Origin: Phytophthora sp. 'mugwort'
Lineage: Eukaryota; Oomycota; Peronosporomycetes; Peronosporales; Peronosporaceae
DNA length: 64,000 bases
Direction: 5' to 3'
Assembly (NCBI GenBank): GCA_033558025.1
Contig: JAUCEF010000008.1
Span: 1,364,001 to 1,428,000, forward strand
In this document: piece after piece, positions 41,346 to 53,500 of the stretch
Layout of the letters: every line of letters starts with the position of its first letter
How positions within the stretch are numbered: position 1 is the stretch's first letter
Program-made: the position numbers and the translations under genes
The notes under the pieces: model-generated
Database searches by the model: none
The model's input: the letters and a program-made list of their open reading frames with translations, nothing else
What the model was told of the DNA's origin: nothing

Positions 41346-43503
41346 CTGGCCAATAAGGTCCCGTTCTATCGCATTAGCTCGCTCCCAGGCACGCATAGCT
41401 CGGATTGCGTCTTCAACGTCGCAAAAGCATTGATAGTACGAGTTCGCGGAAGTACTCCTTTTCACGTCTTTGCGGTATGCTTTTTCTACGAAGCCCAAAA
41501 GACTAATTCGGCCACTGAGACATTTATATGTTGTATTACATGGCGAAAATTGCACAGTTCATTATCTCGAAGGAGCAGCCTCTTTCTATCTTGACCGAGA
41601 TGGAGAGGCTAACAACGAACTGCACAGCAGGAAAACCCGACCGTTTCCGTGGTGCTCTTCGCTCCAAGATCGTGGTGCTGCGCAGATAGGGCACCGTAAC
41701 CCCCAACTAGAACATCAGTAGGTTGTAACTCGCACCTCGCAGGACGGCACGCACAAGACAATGCTAGACAGGTACACCAGGCACGCAATGTGGTAGTCGT
41801 CTTCTAAACTAGTTGGCCATGTAACGCGATAACTTCAGAGAAACCATGCCAGCTTATTTTCAGTTGGTCGTTTTCATCTATGACTACTGGAACTTCACCA
41901 CCTGCTTCCATGTTACCTGTTACAGCATTCAGAGCACAAACAACCCAGTTGTTAGTTAAATACTGGTAGAAAGAAATAGCACAAGAAATCAAAAATGGCA
42001 GCATAACGCCCTCTGAATGTGCACTCGCTACTCCTTTGCCAAGCTTCGATTACGTCCTAGTGGTCGACCCCGTGCTGTCTGCTGTCGTGCTGCTTCAGTA
42101 TTCAGATCACCAAACGACCCAGTAGTTAGCGCGAACGACACGATGGTCTCGACCCATTCTTGCGGGCTTACCTACGATGCCTGCCCGGAATTGTGTGCGA
42201 GCCAGCCAATCATCTCAAGCCCGAATTCCGAATTAGAAACCCGTTTTGGCTGACAAATGCATATAACGCCTATTTCTTTCACCACGATTACGTCGGTTGT
42301 GTCGGCGGGTCGTCGGCCATGTTACGCTATAGGACAGCCAGGGAATGGGAATCCTGCCGTTTCAGCCTTCTTCTGCCACAACTGACGCCGCTGCCGGGGT
42401 AGCTCCACCGACAAGATCCAGGAGCACCCGCTTCAACGAGCCGAGTCATGAGCCGCCGACGAACGCCAGGCCTAAGTTCTCGCCGTTCCGACACCATCGA
42501 CCAATGACTCCATTAGTGCTTGGCGAGGTTGCGGCTTGGTCGCTCCAAGCCGCATACAGCTCAAGCATCAAGGATCGACCACCAACGAGCCGTGCTCCAG
42601 CCGACAAACGGTCCCAGCATCCACGCCCTGCCACCACCAACTCCACGAGCTGTGGACAGCCCAACAAACCATTTCCCGCCTTAGAGAGTCATGTGCCGGC
42701 GGAAAAGCACGAAGCCCACGCTCCTCCAACCAACAATAGGCGGAGTCGTGCACCAGCCGATGAAAAAAAAAAATGCCGACACCATCCAAGATCTACTACT
42801 AGCATCTCGCAGCAACGACAACGCCCAATGAGCTGGGCGCGATAAACTGCGCTCAGCCCATGGGTCCAAACGAGCGTGTGCCGCACAAGCTCCCAAGGAG
42901 CCGTGTACCGGCCGACCAACAACGCCAAGACCACGACACTCAGTCGGCACGAATAACAACGGTAACGAGCCACGGGCCGCTAAGCGCCAACTACGAACCA
43001 CCGACGGCCATGTTCCATCCCGATGCACGCCACACCCACACCCGCCACCTCCAAATCTGCTTCCACTCTCAGCTACCGACGAGCCACACTTCGGGTGCCA
43101 CGAAACTACTCACGCCCCCACAGTCAATATGAGACATGTGCATACAGATGGTACCAACTGGCTATGCTAGGGTTCCTCAACTGCGCGATTGTTTTCGACA
43201 GGATCGATAGTTATGAGCTCGAAGCGAACGCAGACGGATACCGACCGAGCCGAGAAGCAATTGCTATTTTTGCCACAATAGCACAGAGCAAATCGGAGAA
43301 ATAGTTTCAGCGTCACGGCTTCAGTATCATTCATATTCATATAATAGTATTAGAATTATTCATTTTGAAGATAAAATGTGAATGGTATATTTTGAACTAA
43401 TATTTGATACTGCTCATAACTAATATGATATTGATATGTGCAAATTCCCGCTAATACGAACCCCTGGGTATACAACAGTACAGTGCAGATGGTCCCCTCT
43501 ACA
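41346..43503. other. No recognisable gene; Pro/Ser/His-rich open frame
   Basis: A long plus-strand frame (42345-42845) is rich in Pro, Ser, Thr, His and Arg, with repeated SRAPADEK/KR-type strings, and reads like low-complexity or non-coding GC-rich repeat. The right 200 bp are AT-rich (ATATTTGATACTG near 43395). No domain. Confidence 0.45.
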
Positions 43504-46076
43504 CTAACCATTCGAGCTCGCCGAGTCAGCAACATCACGCAAACTCCCACTGAAGTAAACGTCCTCTGATTCATCACTGCTGCTGTCAGTTGATGCTAGA
43601 CGCCGTCGCTTTTTAGGTCTCGTCTCGCAATCTGATCCATTCAACTCGTGACCCGATGAATCCCCGTCCTCTGACGCTTTGTCGGGAACATGAACAGTAT
43701 CAAGTACAGCATTCACTGGTAGTCGAACGAAAGGAACCACATCAGGAAATGCAACCTGACTGCCATTGTAGCGCCGCGCTAAGAGACGTTCATGTAGGTG
43801 CTATCCACGGTGATATCCTCGCGAAAGGAGACATCACGTCGCTCAATCAGATCACCGGTCCGGAGGTTGAGAAGACGATGTCCAAGTGATGTCTGCGAAT
43901 ATCCAAGAAACAGGTTGGAACTGCTTTCGGGCAGAGCTTGGTTGCCCGTTTCTGCTTCGGAACTTGCGCGAAGGCAACACAACCACACACACGCACCTTG
44001 CCAACATCCGGCTTCATCCCTGTGAGTTTCTGGTACGGAGTCATGCCAGGTAGAGCTTTGGTCTCCCCTGAGTGACTTCGATAAGCCTGCTCCTTCACGA
44101 ATGGCGTGCATCTTATTCACCAAGTTACCGTTCTGTCGCTCGACTATGCTATTCTCCTCCGGTGTGTAGGCGTTGGTGGGTCGTAATTCAATGGCCGTAA
44201 CGAAAAGCTTCTTCATGAACTCGCCACCTTGGTCGAACCAAACTCTGTTGATCACTTGCTGGTTTTCAGTCGAAGAATCAGGTTCATCACATCCCTAGTC
44301 GCCTCGCTCTTGTGCTCAAGCAAATAGCTCCACTTGTACCTCGAACCTTCATCCTGTTCGAGTTGGAAATGCGATTACCACCCACCGCTTCCAAACCAAT
44401 GGTGCAGACTTCTGACATCAAGCGATCATAGCAAACCGTACTGCGCTTGCTATGGCGCTTGTAGGACATTCTCCGCTGCTTAGCCATCTGGCAGTCAATA
44501 CAATCCAGAGGTACTTGAAATCGTTTCATTTCAGCGACTGCATGCCATCGACCATCTCCTTCATAACCATTTGTTTCCGTGCCAGCACATTCAAGTGAGC
44601 AAACTTCATGCGCTATTTCATGAGCGGCGGACTGCTTCTGCCTCGACGTCACCATGTACATGTTCGCATCGGCCACGATACACTTCTTGGTCTGCAACCA
44701 GTTTTGACCATCACGCTTGGGCAACACCAGCCGTACATCACCATGGTCACGAAACATGACGCGATCCTCAGGACGTCCAGTCTCAGAGTAATAGGAAGGT
44801 ATCCACCCGCTTTGCTCCAGACGTTCCAGACTCAACATATTCGTGGAACCAGTGCTGGCGTAGCGCGTTTACTCGAGCTCAAGAACGCCGTCAGTGCCAG
44901 TCAATGTATCTGTCACGCAAATGGCACCGGTCCGCGGGCTTCACTGCTACTGAAATCACCTTTCCTCCCCACAAATTTCAGCGTGTCTTCTTCCATAGTT
45001 GTGAATGCTGACAAATCAGTACATGCGTGAACTCCAGCACTTGTGTCGATCATTCACTCGCACCAGTTGGTTATGATAACGTCACTTCTCGCAACGATGC
45101 CGATATCCTTTGGCTTGCCACCATCACTGCCACTCCACCGCACTAACGACATTGGTACCCCCGGCTTGTTGCCGCCATTTTTCCCACTGGACGAAGCTTC
45201 CTTTTGCTCCTTCAGATGCTGCTTCTCGAGGTATTCATCACAGTTACGCTTGAGATGGCCAGGCTGCTTACAGAAATGGCACGTTCTCGTCTCGACGAAA
45301 TCACCAGACTTCCCCTTGAACTTCTTCTTGTTGCCTCCCTTCTGTTGAAACTTACGCCTGCCCTTAGCTCCTTGCTATTGCTGCACCTGTAGTATCTTCG
45401 CAGTATCTAAAGTTCCGACGCTTTTCTTCTTTGAGCTGTTGCGCTGTTTGTCCAGCTCGGCATCACTTCGAAGAGTGTTCAGCACATCGGCCAGTAGTAG
45501 CATGTTCCCGTCGCGCACGTCTTTGTCAAACATGCGTACAACACCGCGATACTCACACGCCACACCTTGCAGAATGACCTTCACCATCTCTGTATCTGAG
45601 ATGATCTCATTCAGGTCGGGTAGTTGGCGCCTCATCGCTTCCATTTCGTCGAGGTAGTTGTCCAAGTCCATGTCATGCGGTGAACTCATACGCATAGAAC
45701 TTCTTGCGCACAAACAGCGCGTTCGAGTAGTTGCGCTTAGGCTTCTCCTCCTCGAAGGCCAACCACGTGTCGCGCGCGTCCATCATGGTGCAGATCTTCG
45801 CCGCTTCCTTGACCAATGCGCCGCGCAGTAACGCGTCACGTACGAGAGCATTCTTCTGGGCGTAGCTTGCTTGCTCTGTTGCCGTTGGGGTTGGCCCTAG
45901 CACATCACCCCAACAACAATGTCCCAGCACCCGCGTTGTGCCAGGTAGAACTGCAGCATGGCCTTGCACAGGTCGAAGCCACCCTTCTCGCCGTACTTGG
46001 ATGGCTTGCTACTCCCGAAAAATGGAGTGGTCGGAGCTGTCGCATTCGTAGCGTTGCCGATACTGGCGTTGCTCAT
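43504..46076 (-). mobile_element. Ty1/copia retrotransposon copia C, 5' half
   Basis: Minus strand, right to left: gag start MSNASIGNATNATAP (46076), gag body (45969-45375), knuckle CHFCKQPGHLKRNC (near 45283-45242), protease MIDTSAGVHACTDLSAF (near 45040), pre-integrase and integrase (44838-43850), and an acidic C-terminal linker with KKRRRLASTDSSSDESEDV (near 43580). RT and RNase H are absent. The protease signature DTG has become DTS. Many frame shifts. Confidence 0.8.
43779..44838 (-). pseudogene. Copia C pre-integrase/integrase, broken
   Basis: Contains CIDCQMAKQRRMSYKRHS (near 44490), LMSEVCTIGLEAVGGNR, then after a frame change VWFDQGGEFMKKLF (near 44240) with the second catalytic Asp and YTPEENSIVERQNGNL (near 44165) with the catalytic Glu. 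The family is close to the integrase of copia D. Confidence 0.75.
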
Positions 46077-46261
46077 GCTTGAGCAGTCTTGTCGTAGTTG
46101 GGCTCACAACCTAATAGCTTTCTAAATGAAACATGTCGACTCTTGGGCACTAGGAGATTGGAGTGTACAAAGACTGTAAGCGAGTAGCAAAGAGATGGTT
46201 TGTACACGAAGAAGGAAGCCGCAAAGTGACCACCAGAGGACGATCGGTATATTTGAGTTGC

Positions 46262-47875
46262 TGCGACTGTGAACTCAGGAGAAAGCCTTGGGCAACAAAA
46301 CCTCCGTGGACTATTGTGCCAACAGTTTGGTAGCCAACGTCCGCAAACGTACGTGTTCCATCGACCAGAGGGAAACCGGCATATCAGCCTTGTTGCCTAC
46401 TCGCACTGGTGGAGTCCACCCAAAATACACCCTACACAGGTCTCATGGTCAGCACGCCGCTGTAGTGCAAGTGACTGACCGCCACACTCAGCTCTTCCGG
46501 ACTCGTTCCGAGATTGATACAGCCGAGTTCTCTCACCGGCTACCCCTGACATACCAGCTGGTGCTATTGCTCGGCCTGTTCTTGGTGGTGCAGCAAGAAA
46601 GATAGAAATGCCACGACGACTGAATTGGCCAGCTGAGCGAATTGGTATGGTGAGAGAAGCTCTACATCCAGAGAGTACTGTAGCGGTAGTGCAGCAGATC
46701 GATCACCACGAGGAAATGGATGATTGACACTGGTGCTCCGACTCGTGTTTGCGTGGAAAAGCAAGCATCGAGTTTCTAGACTTGGATCACGCGAGGTTCC
46801 AAGACTGGGAGGGCGATATCAGTACCGGAATGCCTTTTGGTCGAGTCTTGATACGCGCCAACGATGCGAACAACCCGTCTGGTGTCTGAGTCTTGCTTGA
46901 CCTGCAGGAAACTCGCTTGCCCCGAGTAGGGGGACAAACATCTCGTGTCAACACAAGCTGGAAAAAGGTTGGATGGGTTCCGTCGTATACTCACGTGCAA
47001 GACGTCGATAAGAGGGCCAATGGACAAGGGAGGTGTTCGATTGATCTTGCCGCGGCGTGAAGTTCATGTCTGGCTCCAGGCTGTTGTGATGACTCCAGAT
47101 GAGGCGCGTTTGGGCATGATGGTGCCTATGTTCAAGGAGGATAAGATTCTCCGATGACACATGCGCTTCGCACACCTAAATGGAGCTGCACTGAAGGAGC
47201 TTTGTGGAATCGAAAATGGTGGTGGGCCTGAATTCGGTAACGGCGAGTGACTCCATGAAGCCAATCGAATGTCAGGCATGCCACTTAACGAAGAAGAAGC
47301 GCATGTCGTACAAAAAGCATCAAGGCGTTCGAGTCCAAGAAGTAGGCGCTCGGCTGATGTCGGATGTGTGCTATGTGGGGATTGAGACTCCAGGGGGAAA
47401 CAGATATTTTCAATTGGTGCATAACGAAGTCTCACGATTCACATGTGTATTTGTTTTGCAGCGTAAGAGCCAAACTGCAGCCAATGTGATGGACGTAGTG
47501 CGAAAGGTGGAAAAGCGATTCTCAGTGCAAACCTTCTCGTGTGATCAGGGTGGCGAATTTCTATACAAGATTCTGCTGGAATTCGTGCACGAGCATGGCA
47601 TCACGTTGCTGACTACGAATCCGTATACACCTGAAGAAAATTGTCATGTGGAAAAGATGAATGGCAAATTGATGAGCAAGATGCGAGCCATACACGAGTC
47701 TAGTGGACTACCTTTCTGTATTTGGGGGGAGATACTTCTGTATGTGGTCGCTGTGGATAATATGAGCGGAATCAAAGCCTTGGAAGATAAGACGCCGTAC
47801 GAGATGTACGAAGGCAAGAAGCCAGGCGTGAAGCGATATTTGTAGGTGTGGGTGTGTGGGTTATTGGAGTTAGCT
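46262..47875 (+). mobile_element. Ty1/copia retrotransposon fragment copia D
   Basis: Plus strand: gag remnant (46288-46605), protease WMIDTGAPTRVCVE (near 46717), GAG-pre-integrase MRFAHLNGAALKELC (near 47160), then an open integrase core. It lies head to head with copia C, 190 bp apart, and stops abruptly near 47875 against gypsy B. Confidence 0.75.
47204..47845 (+). pseudogene. Copia D integrase core, 213 codons open
   Basis: From 47204 the frame carries the zinc-block end CQACHLTKKKRMSYKKHQG, the first Asp in RLMSDVCYVGIETPGGNR, the second in FSCDQGGEFLYKIL and the Glu in TTNPYTPEENCHVEKMNG, so the DDE core is complete. It stops inside the C-terminal domain (KTPYEMYEGKKPGVKRYL), and the frames before it are broken, so it is the best-kept piece of a dead copy. 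Confidence 0.75.
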
Positions 47876-47989
47876 CAAGACCCGTTGCGGTTTGCCATAA
47901 GTGTATTAACAACCACAGTGGTGGACACCCCGCTCACTGGACCAGCAGGTAGGGATGCAGCCCCGCTGCGAGTCCCTTCATTTGTGAGA

Positions 47990-48200
47990 GTCTCTGCTCG
48001 ACCACCTTGGGTTGCTCGACGTCCTCCGACAACGTCTTCCTCATCTGCGTGAGCTGAGCCAGCCCGAACGCATTGCGTTATGGAGTCTCTACCAACCACC
48101 GTGGGTTGTGCGACGACCTTCGTCAGCGTCTTTCTCAATTGCGTCAGCTGAGCCACCTCGGACGCGTTGCGTTGTAGGAGCATCTGCTCGACCACCTTAG
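47990..48200 (-). repeat. Imperfect tandem duplication in gypsy B coding region
   Basis: On the plus strand, CTCGACCACCTTGGGTTG (near 47998) recurs in altered form near 48090 and 48186, with CGTGAGCTGAGCCA and CGTCAGCTGAGCCA between. The minus-strand translation is helical (LLQRNASEVAQLTQLRKTL), so the repeat probably extends a coiled coil. Confidence 0.5.
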
Positions 48201-48781
48201 ATTTCAAGAGCGATCACTCGTTCGGCAGAGCCGGCGAAATGTCGTTCCTCACGTGGCAGTCTGTGTTCGTTATCGAACCCGTCGCGGGATGCGAAGGGGG
48301 CATGTCCCGCCAAAGCTCGGTCCACGAGGGGTTTGTGACTAGCACCTATGGTGCGACTGCGCCAGTCGATCCACAGTCCATGTTTCACAAGCCAGAGCAT
48401 GCCGAGGATCAGGTCATTCCGATCGTCCATGTCGAGGCCAATGAACGGTTTGACCGAATTAAAGTCATCAAATTTGACAGTCAAAGGGAGGAGAACCTTC
48501 CGCGTCGATACAATCGAACCAGTCGCTAGGCGAACAGACCCATTAGGATTACTCTTAGAGCCTTCTAAAGCTTTAGCATACAGTATACTGTTCCTAGCAA
48601 CGCTGGTTTTCGTTGCGAAATTGTAGGACACTCTCGAATCGATCAGGATGGTCATAGTCTCTTCATACCCTTTCACGCTGGCGGTGACGACCACGACATT
48701 AGACTGCGCAGCCGACACCGAGAGAAACAACAACGTTGTTTCAGGGACTTGCTCCCCCGAACGCGGAAGTGGCAAAGCCAC
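48197..48781 (-). pseudogene. Gypsy B retropepsin region, 194 codons open
   Basis: Shows TILIDSRVSYNFATKTSVAR, where a retropepsin has DSG or DTG, so the active-site Gly is Arg. Downstream it has VKPFIGLDMDDRNDLILGML, then WLVKHGLWIDWRSRTI, the typical end of the fold. The frame is open but the active site is altered, so it is probably inactive. Confidence 0.7.
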
Positions 48782-49917
48782 TATTTACCGGAAGAGCGGA
48801 GTCTTCCAGCAGGGCGTCCCGCACCTACTGGGAGCCGTCGTTTTCCGACAGGTCGGACTCAATCACATTAAGCGACGGCGACGCCGAGGTGGCCTTGCCA
48901 CGGTTGACTCGTTACGTGTTTGTCGGGCAATTGCGACGGAAGTGGCCCACTTCGTTGCAACCGAAGCAGCGACCACTCGCTCGTGGTTTCCTCGGCCGAA
49001 GAGATCTCCATGTGGGTGGGGCCCTAAGATGAGTCCGAAGGACCAGCATGCCCCTGCGCAGAACGCACATATTGGTCTTCAAGTAATGCGAGATGTGCTG
49101 CCTCATTGAAAATCTTGGGCTGATGCTGAAAGAGCTCCGTCCGCCCCGGACCCGTGCGGACTCCGTCCATGAACTACACGTCCTCTGAGAGGGAAGCTGC
49201 GGCCATAGCAGCTTCAAGGTTTTGAAGCTCCATGACATAGTCTTGGAAGGAGGGCTTGCCTTGCTTGCATCACAACAAAAGGGAGCGACGGCGATACGCC
49301 ACGTTGGCCAACAGGAAATTCTGCGGAGCTCCTGATCCATGAACGACAATGAAGTGAAATACCCTGGAGATGAGGTCTCTCGATCCATAGCCCACCCGCG
49401 TGCCCGACCTCCCAAGTTGGACAGGGCGAAGGCGACTTGAGATCCCGCGTTATAGATCAGTCCCGCGCTTAGCGCGATCTCGATCTCGCGGATCCAGAAG
49501 AACAAGCTGTCTGACTCCTTCCCGCCGAACGTGGGAACCGTCTTGACCGCCTTCGTCGACCCTTGTCGCGAAGGAAGGTAGCGGACTCCCGCTCAGTGGA
49601 TTGAGCTGCGCTCTGGGCTTCCACCCGCACTGTCGCGCATTCAGCTTCTTGGGCCGCTGCGCTCACGTGTGCGATGAGCGAGGTCTCGTATGGTCGAAAC
49701 GCTCAACGCGGGCTTTCTGCTCTTCCGCACAGAGTAGGGGAATCCAGCAAAAGCCGGCTCACCTAGAATGCTAACCATCTTCTCTAAAGTGGTCCAGTTG
49801 GCATCAGAGAGTTGAGGGCAGTCTTGGCGAGATGGCATTCAATTTCCCGAGACTTCCATACTCAAAGAGAGCTTGATTGCTGCAGCAATCCGCGACGGTC
49901 GCGAGATTGACTACAAT

Positions 49918-50341
49918 TGTGTCGGGGTCACAAGCACCCTGTCCTGAGGAAGCGTAGTTTTTAACCGAGATAGACGCCCTGCGTCTCTGTCTTCTTGTCG
50001 CACGTGGAAAGCCTGGCTTTCCAGTAGTCCGTGGGACAGGGTTCCCACGACTTGCGAACTTCTAGGTTAGATTTAAACTGAGCATTTATTAACATACACC
50101 TAAGTTCCTACTTCTTGTAAACTGCCTAATTAATGCATTTCTTAAGTCACCGGTTTTTCAATGCGTGGTCCTCAAGCCATGTCTCCTTCCTAAACGCGAT
50201 TCGTACCTAAAGATGTATCCCACCTAGGTGCGATTCGTACTTAATTGTGTCTCTCTCCGAAGTGCGATCTGTACTTAATGGTGTCTCACTCCTAGATACG
50301 ATCCGTATCTAGTGTATGACCGTCCCATATGTGTTGCCACA
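49918..50341 (-). repeat. Probable 5' LTR of gypsy B
   Basis: On the minus strand it starts TGTGGCAACACATATGG at 50341 and ends CCCCGACACA at 49918, with TGTG..CACA ends. It sits directly upstream of gag. No second copy is in the window, so the limits are provisional. Confidence 0.45.
50189..50320. repeat. Four tandem ~34-bp repeats inside the gypsy B LTR
   Basis: The unit TAGGTGCGATTCGTACTTAA plus a TGTCTC tail recurs with changes from 50189, 50224, 50258 and 50292. Such arrays in the LTR U3 part often carry enhancer sites. Confidence 0.65.
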
Positions 50342-50731
50342 CCAACTGGTCATGGGCCATCCATCAGGAACACATCCCATTACATCTCGTCTGCTATCAC
50401 TGCGGCTGCTTATTTAATGTTGTCCGTGCTGGTGCACCTCCCGGAGTATGCGTCGCGCATATATAAGCTGAAAGTGTGCGAAATAAAGCTCGCCAGTGTT
50501 TCATGTGCTCGCAAAACTGACAAGCGCGCAACGCCTTCCGAAGAGAGTTTGGACGTTTTGTGTTCAGCTATACTGAAGTCGATTGGAAAGAAAGTTGATG
50601 CTTTCAGAGTCAATTGAAAAAGACGCGTGGAATCCCCATTGACCGCAAACCGTTTCTCTTATTCGTGGCTTCACCATACGACGTTCGCTTTCGCTTCGTC
50701 GACATGCACCTATGACACTTCAAATTGGTAT

Positions 50732-52418
50732 TTAGCTGCTCGACAGGAATATACATGCCCTCACTACGTCGTTTTTCACCATGATCTTCAGAGCTGCTTC
50801 GTTCAGGTAAGCCAAACGTTCATGCCACTTCGTCAATGGACTAACATCTGCGTTCACAGTCGTCATCGCCACCCCACTGTTGTCGCCAAAGCTGCCGTTG
50901 TTCAGCCAATAGTGAGTCCCGCGATAGACGAACTCCAAGCAAACTTCATTGCGAGTCAATAATTGCTTCTTCGGCAGCACTCCTAGCGGGCTAGTTGAGA
51001 ACTCCCAGCCTTCATTCAACATCAGGCCAAGATTAAGCAAATTTACTGGTCTGGTGGGCGAATACTCCACTTTATCCAGCTCCAGCGATATTTCACTACC
51101 GCTCAGCACGTTCAGTGCCGTCAGCACCCCTTTGACACATAATTCACTGTTGGTGAGGCCGCCGCACTTTGAACGAAGCCTTGGACTTTGTCATGCTGGT
51201 GAACTTCTCTTTTTGATTGCATACGTGCGAAGGCGTCCCCGAGTCTAGTAGCCGTTTGCCCCTAAACTCATCTCTTTCGCCCTTCAGTGAAAGCCTAGGA
51301 ATGATAGTTCGCCTTCAGAATTACTGCTGCTGCTGTCGGCATTACGACCAGCATCCGCAGTGAAGCCCATAGCCCTAGCTTGCTTGGTGCCCGAGCCTGG
51401 TCCATCACTTCTACCGCTGCTATTTGGCTTCTTCTTGTCAGTGCTCTTGGCCTTGCCAGCTTGAGCTTTGATCTGTTTGTTCTTGTAGTACTAGCAATCC
51501 TTCCTCATGTGTCCGAGCTTTTACAATGGTAGCAGCGAATGGCACGTCGCCTGCACCAGTGGTCTGCAGCTGTCCTTGGGGACCAGGATAACGGCCAGGG
51601 TCCTGTCCGCGGTGTTTCCCATTAGGCTGCCCCACGTGCATTGCCACCTGTGGGTTGTCATTCTATGATCCACAGTTCACGCCGTATCAGCAGCCACCTT
51701 CTCCATCTCATCGCGCGACAATAGCACGTTCTTCAATTTCTACAGAGATGGAGGATTGCCTTGCCGGTACGAGAAGTCAAACTAGGCCACTATCTCACGA
51801 TGCGCCGCACACACTCCCATCAACAGCAACTGTTGTATCGACGTGTCGTCCATCGTCCATCACGAAGCTGGGCAACATGTGTGGCAGCCGCTGCCCTACG
51901 TTTTTCATTTCTTGGATGTAGTGCGCCATCTTTGGCCCGGTGTATACAAGTGCGTGTCCGGCTCTCGCTTCAGGTGTACCGCGTATGATAAGCCACGTTG
52001 CGTCTTCTCCGCGCTCAATGAGTCCCATATCTCGGTTGCCGTGCTACATATGCACACCTTTTGGGCATCGGCCCCTTTTACGCCTCGGATTATGGTCTCC
52101 ACGGCCAGCCGATTTAGGTCGTCAAACTGGCACCGCAAAACCGGATCGAACGCATTACGCGTTTCGTTACAATCACCGCTCTGCATGAGTCTCGCTGCTC
52201 CAGATAGAGCTTCAAATCCATCTGATATACATCGAATATATCATAGAACTTAGGTGGTTTGCTACTTCAAGTGGTTTGACCCTCGGCATCACGGGAAATA
52301 CCGGCTGCAGCCCACCAAGTCGCCCTGGTGGTGCCCAGGTTGCCCCACGGCTCCAACTGTCGCACTCCAAGTTGGTTACATCAGCCGGCGGAACGGTAGG
52401 TTGCCCCAGCGAGACCAC
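50732..52418 (-). mobile_element. Ty1/copia retrotransposon fragment copia E (gag to pre-integrase)
   Basis: Minus strand: an N-terminal gag piece (52418-52212, PTVPPADVTNLECDSW), gag body (52186-51795, LKREPDTHLYTPGQ), knuckle remnant GHMRKDC (near 51500), then a protease-end/pre-integrase frame (51127-50732) with LPKKQLLTRNEVCLEFVYRG and PLTKWHERLAYLNEAALKIM. Frames are broken; integrase and RT are absent. Confidence 0.65.
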
Positions 52419-52429
52419 TGCTCTTTGCG

Positions 52430-53500
52430 CTGAGTCGTCGAGGCCACACCCGTTGTGGTAGTCTACATACCCGAGCTAGCGGTCGTCGTTGCTGTCATTT
52501 GCCGCTTGATCTTCACTTATGTCGTTGTCCACGAGCCAGGTTTGGGCTCGTAACCTAGCAGAAGGTTAAGGTAGGGCGCGCAGTCTGTCTGCAGGCAGCA
52601 GCCTCAGTCACCAAGGAAGCTAGACTTGTGATTTACTCAGCAAAAGCTAGATTGTGTTCATTGTTAGACTTACATTTCACTCCGCGTAGTCTTGCCATAC
52701 GCAATGTGAAGTGCACACGGAGGAAAAAAAAAACGATAGACATGCATGTGCACCGTCAACTGCCAAAACCGCGTTGAATTCACGCGGCCCAACTTAGTGG
52801 TACGTGGTTCGTTTGTCTCCTTTAGCCCTGGTCCCTGCTTGGATGGTAGTGCCGCACTGCTACTTTATTACCGCAGCCCTCGCTGCCTGGGCAGCTTCCT
52901 ATTACTACTTATCTAATCGGCTCTGAAATCGCTTCCAGATCTGGCATGATTTGTAGCTTCACCAGTACACCTGTCCGTACTCGCTTGCGTTTAATGCATG
53001 CATGAACGTAGGTCTATCGACGTTTGTGAATTGAATACGTTCTGGTATGACAATCACTTGCGTTTGCCAGTCACATGCGCATTAAACTCCTCACACCACG
53101 GCTACTCAACGATGTCGACTCATGGGGGAGGGTCGTCCGGTTAGCGTTCCGCAACAGCAAGCCGACACAATTGTCTATCACTTTGTGAGTCCGCATTTGG
53201 CAACCGAAAGAAAAAAACGAGAGGTTCAGCGTGGTTACGCGAAGAAACCTGCCTTCAATCAGCAGTGGTCTAAGGGGACGAAAAAATAAATATTGTCAAG
53301 AACAATGGTCTTCTGTTCTGTATGCAAAATAAGGGCAAAACTGTATACCGACGATGTGCGCCGGAGTTAAAGAATCTCCGCACGAACGGCACCGCGGGGT
53401 TTCATAATGGATCCTATGTCCACACATTCAGGAAATCGACGTACGTACCTGAATGCTGCAGCTGACCGACGATGAATAATGACATCAGGGAGTACGTACG
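52430..53500. other. No gene seen
   Basis: Both strands are full of stops. An A run lies near 52724-52734. No repeat family or RNA gene recognised. Confidence 0.5.

Larger units (their letters stand above)
47876..50341 (-). mobile_element. Ty3/gypsy retrotransposon gypsy B, 5' part
   Basis: Minus strand, right to left: probable LTR (50341-49918), gag remnants (49838-48912) ending in the knuckle CFGCNEVGHFRRNC (near 48955), protease region (48781-48197), then a repeated coiled segment to 47876, where copia D abuts. RT, RNase H and integrase are missing. Confidence 0.7.

Noticed and set aside
42345..43140. A long Pro/Ser/His-rich open frame considered as a gene
   Set aside because: Low complexity, no domain, overlapping open frames on the other strand of similar length, and repeat surroundings.
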